Shown here piece by piece: positions 21,241 through 31,072 of a stretch of DNA of 64,000 nt. The stretch spans positions 16,506,434-16,570,433 of the forward strand of contig NC_050099.1 of NCBI RefSeq assembly GCF_902167145.1, written 5' to 3'. The position numbers and the translations under genes are program-made. Each line of letters begins with the position of its first letter. Within the stretch, counting starts at the first letter, position 1. This DNA is from Zea mays. Its lineage: Eukaryota; Streptophyta; Magnoliopsida; Poales; Poaceae. The notes beneath the pieces were generated by a model. That model did not search any database, was not told the origin of the DNA, and saw only the letters and a list, made by a program, of their open reading frames with translations.

Positions 21241-22990
21241 TGACCATACTATTCACTCTGGAAGAAAAAAAGCACCTCACTGGAAGTTAGGTATGTATTT
21301 GAACCTTCTAGAATTACGTCTCTTTCTTTACGTAGCCTTTTGTTTATTAAAATTGCATCAGTTTTATAATTCCTTGTACAAAACATTATATATGTTTTAA
21401 ATGAATTGTTCTTTTTTTTGTTTCAGTGCAAATGTGTACCTATACATTTTTTCACATATATATATTCATCTACTCTTATATTTATTTCTTATTGTTACAA
21501 CTGTTCATAATAGAAAATTGCATAGTTGTGTTTTCTCATGCATTCTTATGTCCCTACAATTACATAGAATAATGAAGAATTATCACAACAATAGCTATCT
21601 GGCCAACTCTGTATAAAAACATACTCCCTCGGTTTTTAGTTAACATTTTTAGTGTAAGAGCATTAGCCAGCGTCAAATAAAAAATAAGAGGTAGTACTAT
21701 TTTCTGGGCGGTCGTCCATTCAACAAGGTACAAAATGCAGTGAATTTATTAACTAATTATATTTGTTTGTTAAACCCCTTTCCATGTTGTACTCCCTAAC
21801 ACATATGCTCTCAAGCTTTGTGGCCTACAACAATGGTATTTACTGCGATAGAAGCCATGCCCCAGATTTTTTCGCAACCTGCACTGCTATTTTTTCTATG
21901 TGAAGTTTTTTTATCAAACATTGTTGTCGATGTCATAACAGATGAGTTATACATATCTCCAAAGTTGCTACTACACATTACTCACCCTTCCTTATTTTCC
22001 TTCACCTCCTCGCCCAAGAATATCCGCTTCATCTAGTTTTGACTATTCATTTTATTGATCATTTGTGCACACATGGCCACATTCCTATATATGATTAACA
22101 TGCGTCGTTTGTTTTTTTGCCATCATAGTGCTCCGTGCTCCATATTCTTATGAGTTCGAATGGAATTTTAGTATGTAGCTAATGGAGTAGCTAATAAAAA
22201 TATCATCTTTTCATACAATAGCTAATTACCACTAACTTCTTCAAAACTATTTGTTCCCAACTTAAAGGATAACTCGAGGATTGAAGCGACACATTGAAGA
22301 GTTATAGTTTCATATAAACTGGGTTAAGTTGTGCAATTTTCTCTTCATTTTTTAGAGCAGACACTTACATTATTGTTTTTTCTTCACTATACGAGGAATT
22401 ACACAACTATTGTTTCTCTTTCCTCTCTGTCAATAACCATTCCATTACTCCAGTGATCATCCTATTCGCTCTGAAAGAAAAAAGAACCTCACTGTAAGAT
22501 AGGTATGTACTTCAACCTTACTTCTAGAAATACGTACGTCTATTTCTTTGTGTAGCCTTTTTAAATTCAAATTGCATTAATTTCCTAAATTTCTCCCTCA
22601 AAAGCCTAGATATGGAACTGTGCATTTTTTGTTTCGGTGTAAATGTGTACCTATATATTTTCCACATATATATTCATCTATTCTTTTATTCATTTATTAT
22701 CGTTACAACATTTCGTAATAGAACACTGCACAATTGTGTTTTCTCATGCATTCTTACATGCTTGTATTTATAATGACCATCCTATTCACTCTAAAAGAAA
22801 AAGAACCCAAATGTAAGATATGTATGTATTTCAACCTTACTTCTAGAATTACGTCTCATTCATTACATAGTCTTTTAAAATTGAAATTGCATTAATTTCC
22901 TAATGTTCCACAAAAGCATAGATATGAAACTGTGCATTTTTTTGTTTCGGTGCAAATGTGTGTACATATATATTTTCCATAGATATATTT
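21241..22990 (+). repeat. Three-copy internal segmental repeat
   Basis: A unit starting TGACCATCCTATTCACTCT and running through AGGTATGTATTTCAACC, a GTTTCGGTGCAAATGTGTAC block and TTTTCTCATGCATTCTTA occurs at 21,241-21,551, 22,454-22,757 and, shortened, 22,773-22,990. The 900 bp between copies 1 and 2 are unique within the body. The interval 21,490 to 22,736 recurs inverted at 54,474-55,714. Confidence 0.85.
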
Positions 22991-23028
22991 CTCGGCCCTC
23001 TGTTGCGGGCGGCGACTGGCACAGGACG

Positions 23029-23203
23029 AGGGAATGCGTGGACCTTGGGTTCATCGGCCTCGCTTTCAACTCTGACTGCAACATTCTATCCGAGGTCGTT
23101 ACAGACCGTCCTGCAAAGACCTGTGTCGTGCGAAGAACTAGGCTTCTCCGGCTTCGCCCTCTGCTATGACTGCAACACGCTCTCTAATTTCATCAAGGAC
23201 CGA
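23029..23203 (+). pseudogene. Captured exon fragment, SEP15-like, duplicated
   Basis: Two adjacent GC-rich segments encode related peptides. Segment 1 (23,029-23,109) reads CVDLGFIGLAFNSDCNILSE and segment 2 (23,126-23,203) reads CEELGFSGFALCYDCNTLSN, each followed by a basic D-R end. They are 94 bp apart and in different frames, so they are a tandem duplication of one exon piece. The pattern C-E-x-L-G-F-x-G-x-A-L-C-x-D-C-N matches the Cys-rich N-terminal domain of plant SEP15/selenoprotein F-like proteins of the ER; identification is by remembered motif. There is no start codon context, splice partner or downstream thioredoxin-like domain, so no function is expected. Confidence 0.55.
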
Positions 23204-23219
23204 GGTACAGACGGTTGAA

Positions 23220-25160
23220 TGCTGTTGCAACACATGCTGCTACAACGTTCATTGATTTTTTCCACTTTACTGCTACTCAGGGATATTGTTTCCTCCAGAA
23301 CCTTTAATTTTGTGTACTATAATACATAATAGTCCTTCGACCATTTATATATGAGCATGTATATTTTTTATTTCTCTTTATACTTAGCCATAACATCAGT
23401 TTCTACTTTTCAGAATCTTCAACCCATTCTTCATTACACCAGATTCTGTTTAGCAGTTTTCACGCCCTTCTTCGTCATATCAAATTCTATTTTGTGACCT
23501 TTCAAACTTTTCGTTATACCAGATCCTATATTTCGAGTTTTAGATCCTTATTCATCACATCAGATTTTACCTTTAGAGTTTTCACACCCTTCTTTATAAC
23601 AACTAATTCAAACTTTTCGGTTTTCAAGTTCTTTTTGCAGGCTTTGAACAGGCCCTCCCCCTATATGCATGTTGTACATGTAGGCTCACCATCCCCACTA
23701 CTTTCACCAGCTTTCAGAACTGTCCTTCTACCTCTCCTTAGTTGTTCATCTCAAACCAGAAAAAACATATGCATACTCATATATTTATTATTTCTCTTTA
23801 CATCTAGCATTTCCATAGAGTTATGATGTTCGGCAAGAAAAACAACTATTGCATAACTTCTTCCATTGCATACCAATATCATAATCAGGATAGCTTCTCC
23901 TTATAGAACATGGCAATAAGCACCTGATATCCTAAGAATATGGCTGACTGATAGTTGATAAATGTTATAGCATTTACCTGTGTGTTAGTTTTTTTCCAGT
24001 TAGGTAAAAATTATGCGCAGTTATGAATTTTGAACATCACTATGTTCAACTGCAACTTGAAGCATTTTATCCGCTATTTTATTGTTTCTACAGACCTTTG
24101 GTTTCACTTACGTATCCACTAACCTTTTAGATAAACATATAGACGCTAACTATCTTCCATTTAATGGTTATTGTTTCTGTTTTATCTCATTGGGCATTTT
24201 CCACAAGTATGCCTCTATTAAAGAAAATGAAACAAAATTTACTGTGGATGATCAGAAAATGGCTCATGTACTAGGTATTGTACTCATTTATCACTCTATT
24301 CGATCTCACCTTTGCTCCAGTAGTCGAATGGTAAAACAACAAACTATCTGCACAAGTGGGCATTTCATGAGCTTTAGTTCAGTGTGCAGTTTGGAACTTA
24401 CCATGATGGTCATATATGGAATATTTTTTGGGATATAAATAATGGAACAATTCTGTTTTGGGAGCTTTCAATCCCTTTTTCATTACACTAGATCCTATAT
24501 TTAGTGTATTAAAATTCTTGTCGCATCAGATTCTACCTTTAAAGTTTTCAGACATTGATTTCCAATTTTTTGGTCGCATTCCTGCACAAGGCAATCAGTG
24601 ATGATTTTTTCCTTAACCATAATAATTTGTCATTCTATATTTTCATGGAATTTGTAATTTTACTGTAAGGTGTTGTTTTTAGAAAAAAAACTAGGGACAT
24701 GAATGTATAGTGTTGCCCTTGTGCTTTATGTTGTATCTCTAATGTTTTAAGCAAATTAGCTAAAAGTAATTTTTCATTCAGGTATTGGATTCAAAAGTGT
24801 AACTTTAATATAAATATATTTAAAAGGACCGGTGACTACGATTGGGTGTGACATATGGTGAACATCTGAATGTAATATGTAGCTACTGTCTTTTTTATGA
24901 TGTCCATTATGCTTCTAGGACATCTGTAGCAGGAGACGACCCCTTTTGCACGCATTTATGTGTTGATATCTCTTGCTACAAAATCAAACAGACTTGCTGA
25001 AGACATGTTCAACTAATTTATTTTCTACATATTTTTGTATGATCCTATTTTTGCCTACTTCTACAACCCAATATATATACATACTATTAATCATAGAAAA
25101 ACTTTTTATGTGCATACTTTTACTTATCAACTATTTTCTTTGCGTTTCATACTGAATTTT
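23220..25160. other. Helitron right half, no gene
   Basis: About 1.9 kb of AT-rich DNA. Several frames of 60-118 codons are open but Phe/Ser/Ile-rich as expected from composition. Repeated strings such as CATTACACCAGATTCT and CCTATATTT.AGTTTT near 23,430, 23,520 and 24,480 show further internal duplication. No domain recognised. Confidence 0.5.
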
Positions 25161-25163
25161 ACA

Positions 25164-25192
25164 TCGCGCACAGGGCGCGCGAGATACACTAG
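25164..25192 (+). other. Helitron 3' hairpin and CTAG end
   Basis: Stem TCGCGC/GCGCGA with a 7-base loop, then GATACA and CTAG, then T. This is the canonical rolling-circle terminator layout (hairpin about 6-12 bases before CTRR, insertion before T). Confidence 0.65.
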
Positions 25193-25672
25193 TATTATAT
25201 ATCCCACAGGAAACTGACTTAAGTTTGATGAACTTCAATAAAGCACGTAGCACGAGTAAAAATCTGGCCTATATAAGGTGGAACCTCATGAAGTCATGCT
25301 ACACGGAGAGTCAACTTTCATGATCTTTCTCGGTTGGGCTTCAATTAAGATTTCTATTAATATAATATTGTGAGGGCAGTTATTCCCCATTGGACTCAGT
25401 TTTTTTAGCTTTCTATGCAAAGCTATGGTAATTGACACAGAGTACATTAATAAATATATGCACATACAAGTCATGTCCAATGGATATGAGCATATACAAA
25501 ACATACAAATATCCAAATATACATGTAGGTCCTTTATTGAATATATAAATCTTAATATAGTATTACATATTTTTAGTAAAAAATGTGAAAATACGTCTAG
25601 GTTCCTCCATCCCCCGCAGTATGAGTCCAAGGGGTTCTAGGCTGAGGGTTTAAAGCGAGGAATGAAGATGTC
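25193..25672. other. Intervening DNA, no gene
   Basis: 480 bp of AT-rich DNA between the Helitron end and the next LTR. A 114-codon - strand frame (25,286-25,630) has no recognisable domain and unremarkable composition. Confidence 0.4.
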
Positions 25673-26366
25673 TGTTGGTGGTCCTCCTTAGCTAGAGGTC
25701 CTAAAAACATTGACTTATCATTTACTTATGAGTCCATTTCAGGTTTAATAGGGTAAAATGTCGAACACTACCTTCGTATAAGATGACATGCAGTTGCCTC
25801 AGCTGTGGAAACAAAGCTGCGAGCTTTGGCCTAATGGCGTGCAAACACGATAAAGAAACCGACGAGGGGAGGGAGAAATCCTAAAGACTTTCATCAAGAC
25901 TATGAAGGGAAAAGACAATAACACCCTAAATTCACTTTGTTGCTTATAGGTATAGGCTTGAGGGCCCAATTATAGTTTTGCTAAAGCTATACTCTATGAC
26001 TATAAATATATAGGGGCATAGTGACATGCATAACAAGGTTTTTTTAGCCAAAGAGAATTATTTCGCTCCATCTACGAAATTGTGCTCCTTTTGCATCCTT
26101 GCACTAGGGATTGTAAAGCTGAAGGTATATTTGTAATCATTTGTTGTATTACAAAGAATGAAACAAAGTGATACATACTGAGATGACTAATCTATTCCAT
26201 CTTTTACGCATCGTGATTTATCTATGTCGTCATCTCTTTATGCTTCCTACCTTCTCTCTTTAATTAATCCTCAAAGAAGAGTTAATTAAAGCGAGAAGTT
26301 TATGATTTATTCATGGCTGTTGCCTTGTTTTTATACCCTTCAGGAATTAGAAATTAGTGACCAACA
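25673..26366 (+). mobile_element. Solo LTR with target duplication
   Basis: 694 bp from TGTTGGTGG to GTGACCAACA with matching terminal inverted repeat TGTTGGT/ACCAACA. Flanks are ATGTC (25,668-25,672) and ATGCC (26,367-26,371), a 5-bp duplication with one mismatch. A TATA box lies at 26,001-26,010 and GCTGAAGGTATATTTGTAAT resembles the R/U5 part of the Huck-like LTRs. No internal domain is attached. Confidence 0.8.
26001..26010 (+). promoter_or_regulatory. TATA box of solo LTR
   Basis: TATAAATATA in the central part of the LTR, about 330 bases from its left end, the usual place for the U3 promoter core. Confidence 0.5.
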
Positions 26367-26371
26367 ATGCC

Positions 26372-26879
26372 CTTACAACAAACTAGCCCTGAGAGCAAAA
26401 AATAAAAAATAAATTCAACTATGGGCTCATTTGAAGATGTATTTTCTTATTTCCTACATAAGGGCTAGTTCATTTTTCAATATCTTTCCCATTTCAAGGT
26501 GATCATGTTAGGATGGTTCCTACGAAAAAACATATATAATAGAAAAATTAGAGAGTAAATAAAAGAAAAACACATATGGACATTATTTTGAGAGTGTGTA
26601 ACAGATACTAGGGGAGTGTGACATCACTGCTGCAATGACACTTAGCACATTTACTCGAAACATTTAGTGGTACATACTCAGAGTGACACTTACTCAACAC
26701 ATTCGTTTCTCACAAATGGGAAAGGCTTGGGGATGGCTGCATTTATAGGGGAGACTCCTAGCCAGGACCTATATTGAATGCTAAACTTGTTGTATCAATT
26801 TTATAAAAGAATTGGTGCTTCACTAATTTTGTCGAGAATAATGCTAATTGCGCTGTAGTGAAATGAAAATATCTTTCAG
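26372..26879. other. No gene
   Basis: About 500 bp of AT-rich sequence without supported frames. A TGTAGTG string near 26,855 could be a decayed CACTA terminus facing left, but its partner was not found. Confidence 0.35.
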
Positions 26880-27130
26880 TACCGGTTCTCACAAAAAATG
26901 GTACTAGAGGTGTCTCTAGTTTTTTAGCTAGTTGTGGGATCTTTAGTATCCGTGGGTGTTTTGAACTGATACTAAATATTTAAGTTTTAGTATCGGTTTT
27001 GTGGTAGAACCGGTACTAAATGTTTTAGTACTGGTTCTTGTATTCAACCAATACTAAAGTATCAAATAATGTTACTGGTTGGGAACAATAACCGATACTA
27101 ATATCTTTTGCATGGTTATTCAGATTTAAA
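26880..27130. repeat. CACTA-type subterminal repeats
   Basis: Repeated direct and inverted copies of ACCGGTACTAAA / TTTAGTACTGGTT-like motifs (26,882, 26,990, 27,010, 27,030, 27,095). Dense short repeats of this sequence are typical of the subterminal regions of grass CACTA (En/Spm) transposons, where the TNPA-like protein binds. The terminal CACTA sequence is not preserved, and the block is cut at 27,234 by the next LTR. Confidence 0.55.
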
Positions 27131-27517
27131 ATCAGCATTGAAGTCAATCTCAATACTGGTTTTACATCAACCAGAACAAAAGTTGTTCGACCGAAGCCCC
27201 ATTTTCCAGAAATAGAAATATGACATACTAATGTTGTCGATGTTTGGTACTGACAGCTCTCTACGCGGCGTACCATGCATTGCTTTTGGGAGGACGACGA
27301 TGTCGATCACAGCTCTCTAGTTCGTGCAAAGCATGACGAAACACAAAAGATTGTACAGGTTCGGGCCACCACAAGGCGTAATACCCTACATCTCGTGGGT
27401 TTCTGGAGGTTGTATTGCTCTTCGTTCGGGGGTTTACAAGTGATTGCTAAAGGTAGGAGATGAAGGTGGTCATTTGATCTAGCGAGGTCTAACCCTTTTG
27501 TAGGAGTACCTCCTCAG

Positions 27518-27526
27518 CCTTATATA
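27518..27526 (-). promoter_or_regulatory. TATA box of Tat-type LTR
   Basis: TATATAAGG on the - strand, about 290 bases before the LTR end, fitting the U3/R boundary of this LTR. Confidence 0.5.
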
Positions 27527-28087
27527 GCCAATTGAAGAAATCTCTGTCTACATATCATAGCACTTACATGGGTCTATCCACCACCTGCTACAAGTGTGTT
27601 GAATCTTCTAGTCGCATGTTAGCCTCCCCCAAAAAATCGCGCCTATCTGCATCCGCAGACCGAGTCATGCAACATTTAGTTAGCCTTATTGCTCCCATGC
27701 GTGGGAATTTAAGCCAGCTTTAGTTACCTCCTACCGAGGCCCATGATGTGTCCTTTAGGGCCCTATTGGGGCCTTTCAGGCAGCCCATGAAGCGAGTTCG
27801 TGTCCTAATGGCCTGGGGGATATCTATCCCCCACAAGCCTCCAAGGCTCAAGCCAATTTTGGTATAATTGGCCCGAGACTCTTGAAAATGAACTTGGGGT
27901 TGTCAAAATATTTTCGATGAGGGGATGCTCAGGAATTTCACCTATGGGCCCGAATCCTAGTGAGCATGTCTTGGACCTCTTTGACATGGCTTATGGCATC
28001 GAACCCGGACATGCACAGGGACGCGTACAGGACTTCCACATGTCCCAACAGGGGAGGTGCTCTGAAGATGCATCCGTAGATCTGGAC

Positions 28088-28385
28088 CTCATCGATGGTA
28101 CTGATGATGTCAGACCTGGACTCGTCCAGGGACGGGTCTAGGGCCGGCACGTGTCCTGGAGTGGGAGGTGCAAAGGAGTTGCATTGATGGGACTGATGAC
28201 ATCAGACTCGGTCCCACACAAGGTCAGGTCTGGGGCCGCCACATGTCCAAGAGGGTGAGGCGCTTGAGAGCTGCGCCCCTGGGTCTAGACCCCATCGATG
28301 GGACTGATGATGTTGGACCCAATCCTGTATAGGGTCAGGTCTGGGGCCGCCACGTGACCCGGAGGGGGAGGCGCTTGGGAGCTGT
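28088..28385. repeat. Degenerate ~105-bp tandem repeats in U3
   Basis: ATCGATGG.ACTGATGATGTCAGAC-like strings start near 28,091, 28,184 and 28,294, each followed by GGTCTGGGGCCGCCAC(A/G)TG and GGAGG(C/T)GC. Three diverged units of 95-110 bp lie upstream of the - strand TATA box, the usual position of U3 enhancer-like repeats. Confidence 0.7.
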
Positions 28386-29086
28386 GCTAGTGATTGTTGA
28401 CCCCTATTTGTGTTGTTTCTAAACTTCTTGACTTCTGGACCTCCTGCGAGTGGGGCCTAGGTCTTCGGTTCCTGCTGTAATTTTGATCTATTGGGTGGGT
28501 GTAGCCCCTCAGATTCGAGCCAAATTGGGTAGCAATCGACTCGAAGATCCCAGAAAACCTCACTTTGGTGCATTCATCTTGTTGACTTGACACTTAGTTG
28601 GCTACCTAATTGAAATCTAGTTGCCCTATTTGTGCTTGAGCAAAGACCAACCTTTTGAGGCCCAGCTGACTGAAACTTGATTGACTTAGATGTGCTCAGC
28701 AAGGACTATTGAATTTGTAAACTGAAGTCCAACCGATAGAGGTCCGACTGGATTTGAAAAAATCCATCGTGGCACCCAATGGGTGTGATCGATGTGCCTT
28801 CCGTAAAACAATTCCCTGAGTTGACACAACGTAATGATGCGTGTCAGCCAATGACCAACCCATTTACTAACCACAGATGTCGTGTTGGCCGTGTTGTGTC
28901 AGGGATATATATGCTGTTTCTTGAAAATCGAAGCGACTCTTGATTACTTGTGACTGTTCATTGTGCGGGTAGGAGGTGAAGAGGCACCCTTCTGTTTCTT
29001 TACGCAGTTCGATCGGCTGTTGTGTGCTTCTTCACTCAATTTTGCTTGCACTTCCTTGCAACCTCTTCTTTTCCTAGAGAGCTCCT

Positions 29087-29534
29087 ATGGCTAGAGGTAG
29101 AGGTGCGTGGTAAGGGTGGAAAGGGTTAGGGCGCTAAGCGGAAGCGGCCTCCGACCTTGCCGTCGGAGTCCTTCGGTGACTCAAAGTACTCTAAGGAGTA
29201 CTCCAGGTACAGCAGTGGTGCTCCTTGCCTCCTCTTCCTCCTCCTCCTCCCTTGCTGACGACCAACTGTGACGACTCCCTCGGGCTTTCCCTAGCGGAGC
29301 GGTCCTTCATCCAGGCGCAAAGAGGAAGACTCTACGGAGGAGGAGGAGGACAGCGATTGCAGTGGGGGCTGCAACGGCTTCAGCGATGACCCTGGTGGCG
29401 ATGACGGTGGTGGAGTTAGCGGCATGGACAACGGCAAGGGTGGAGGCAGCGACATGGGTGGTGGTCAGGGTTACAGTAGCAGCGGTAATGGTGGCGAGGG
29501 CGATCATGCTGGTGGCAAGGCACCACCACCTTAG
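29087..29534 (+). pseudogene. Antisense ORF of Tat-type element, decayed
   Basis: On +, opposite to the integrase at 29,940-31,067. A TATA-like GGATATATATGC at 28,903 and a pyrimidine-rich leader precede ATG 29,087 (MARGRG). The frame is broken by stops and at least two shifts but retains a basic N-terminus (KRKRPPTLPSES), a Ser/Tyr segment, then EEEEEDS-type acidic and Gly/Asp/Ser-rich C-terminal residues ending at TAG 29,532. Position and composition match the small antisense gene of Grande-like elements ('gene 23'). Identification is by layout and composition; no domain is recognised. Confidence 0.5.
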
Positions 29535-29939
29535 TTAGTATGGTAGTAGTAGTTGTAGTGTAGGGTACTGTAGTAGTATAGTAAGGGTGATGGTTATCTT
29601 CTGCTATTGGTTAGTTCATATTGAGATGATCCTTCTGTAAAGACGATGATGGTTATCCTTTCTATTTGTGACAACATGTAACATTGATTTACGTTGATCC
29701 TCGACTCAAACCGATTATTTCGTTGGTAGGGTTTAGCGATCACCCTTTTCTGTGTATGTGTGAGCATGTAACACCAACTTAAGTCGGACTCTGACTTAAG
29801 TCGATTGCTCCATTAATAGTAAGTATAGTTATAGCAATGTAGGAAAGGATGTAATTGAGTGCCTAAAGCGAGGAGGACAACACTTTATTAGATATGAATT
29901 TCATATTACAAATGACAACTTGCCATCTAAAGTTCACTG

Positions 29940-31067
29940 CATTGTTAGGGGTCAAATTTTTGAAGATGCTCAATGTTCCAGTAGTTACCGACTGGAGTTC
30001 CATCCATCTGGGATAGCCTGTAGGACCGTGGCTGGGTGACCTCTGTGATAATGTATGGCCCTTCCCATGGTCGTGATAACTTTTGTTGCCCTTCTCTCGA
30101 CTGTATCCTCCAGAGCACCAAATCCCTAACTGAAAAGCTTCTATATGGCACCTTGCTATCATGGTAATGCCATAGGGACTATTGATACCGTGCCGACTGA
30201 ATAGCAGTATTGAGTCATTCCTCTTCTAGTTCATCGTTCTCCTCAAGCCGGGTTGCTTCTGCTTCTGCTATGTCCTTGAACATGATCCTAGGTGCCCCAA
30301 ACACTAGGTCCACATGTAGCACTGCTTCTGAACCATACACCATGAAGAAAGGGGTATTACCATGGAGTGCTCGATTGAGTTGGGTTTGGAGGCTCCATAT
30401 GACATATGAGAGCTCTTTTATCCACTTCCCAGCGAGCTTTTCACTCTTGTCAAAGACCTTTTTCTTCAACGCCTTTAGGATCATCCCATTCGCTCACTCT
30501 CCTTGATTGTTTCCCTTAGATGAGCCATTGAAGCATATTTGATGAGGATGCACTTTTGCTCACAGAAATCGAAGAACCTTGCCCCCGTGAAGTTGGATCC
30601 TAGGTAGATGATAATGCTATTTGCCACTCCGAACAGAATATGATTTGCTAGATGAACTCTGCTGCCTTGGCCGCTTTTTGAGATGCAATCAGCTTGTACT
30701 CGAACTACTTTGTGAACTTGTCGATGGCCACGAGCACATGCGTGTATCCCCCTTGAGCTTTCTTGAATGACCCGATCATGTCTAGCCCCCAGCATGCAAA
30801 GGTCTAGGAAAATGGAACAGTCTGCAGTTGTTGTGTCGACAAGTGCTGTTGCTTGGCTAGGAATTGATATGTTTCACACCTCTGAACTAGGTTGCCTACA
30901 TCCTTCTTTGTTGTGGGCTAGTAGAACCCGTTTCTAAATGCTTTCCCAACTAGCGTCCTCGATGTCGAATGAAACCCATACTGTCTGGAATGGACCTCCT
31001 CCGTCAAGTGTTTGCCATGGCCACGTCAATACAACACATGAAAACTCATGTAGCTCCATGCTTGTAC
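29940..31067 (-). pseudogene. Integrase of decayed Tat-type element
   Basis: Segments of integrase occur in order on the - strand. Near 30,830-31,000 is the zinc-finger region (FRNGFYWPTTKKD and a C-x-x-C-like CETYQFLAKQ). Near 30,700-30,800 comes the catalytic core start (GLDMIGSFKKAQGGYTHVLV). At 30,215-30,484 lies the core end (GKWIKELSYVIWSLQTQ, NTPFFMVYGSEAVL) and at 29,945-30,151 the C-terminal domain (RPWEGPYIITEVTQPRSYRL, then NIEHLQKFDP). Frames shift repeatedly and the second catalytic Asp block is scrambled in 30,500-30,650, so it is dead. A solo LTR interrupts the N-terminal side at 31,068. Confidence 0.8.
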
Positions 31068-31072
31068 AAGTC

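Larger units (their letters stand above)
20356..25192 (+). mobile_element. Helitron-like body, 3' end resolved
   Basis: The right end at 25,192 has Helitron hallmarks: a GC hairpin (TCGCGC at 25,164-25,169 pairing with GCGCGA at 25,177-25,182) followed by CTAG at 25,189-25,192 and a T in the flank. The body is AT-rich and low in CG, with internal duplications and a GC-rich host exon fragment at 23,029-23,203, a pattern common in non-autonomous, gene-capturing Helitrons of maize. No Rep/helicase frame is present. The 5' TC end was not found, so the start given is only the first internal repeat; the real end may lie further left. Confidence 0.55.
27235..28950 (-). repeat. 3' LTR of decayed Tat-lineage element
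   Basis: The left end TGTCGATGTTTGGTACTGACA corresponds on - to an LTR end in ...ACATCGACA. The - strand then shows GGCTATATAAGG (TATA, 27,518-27,526) upstream of a region with GTAGGGTATTACGCC and GGCCCGAACCTGTACAATC, a signature of Tat-group gypsy LTRs in grasses. The integrase of the same strand lies to the right, so this is its 3' LTR. The right boundary was not resolved; 28,950 is an estimate placed before the leader of the antisense gene. Confidence 0.65.
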
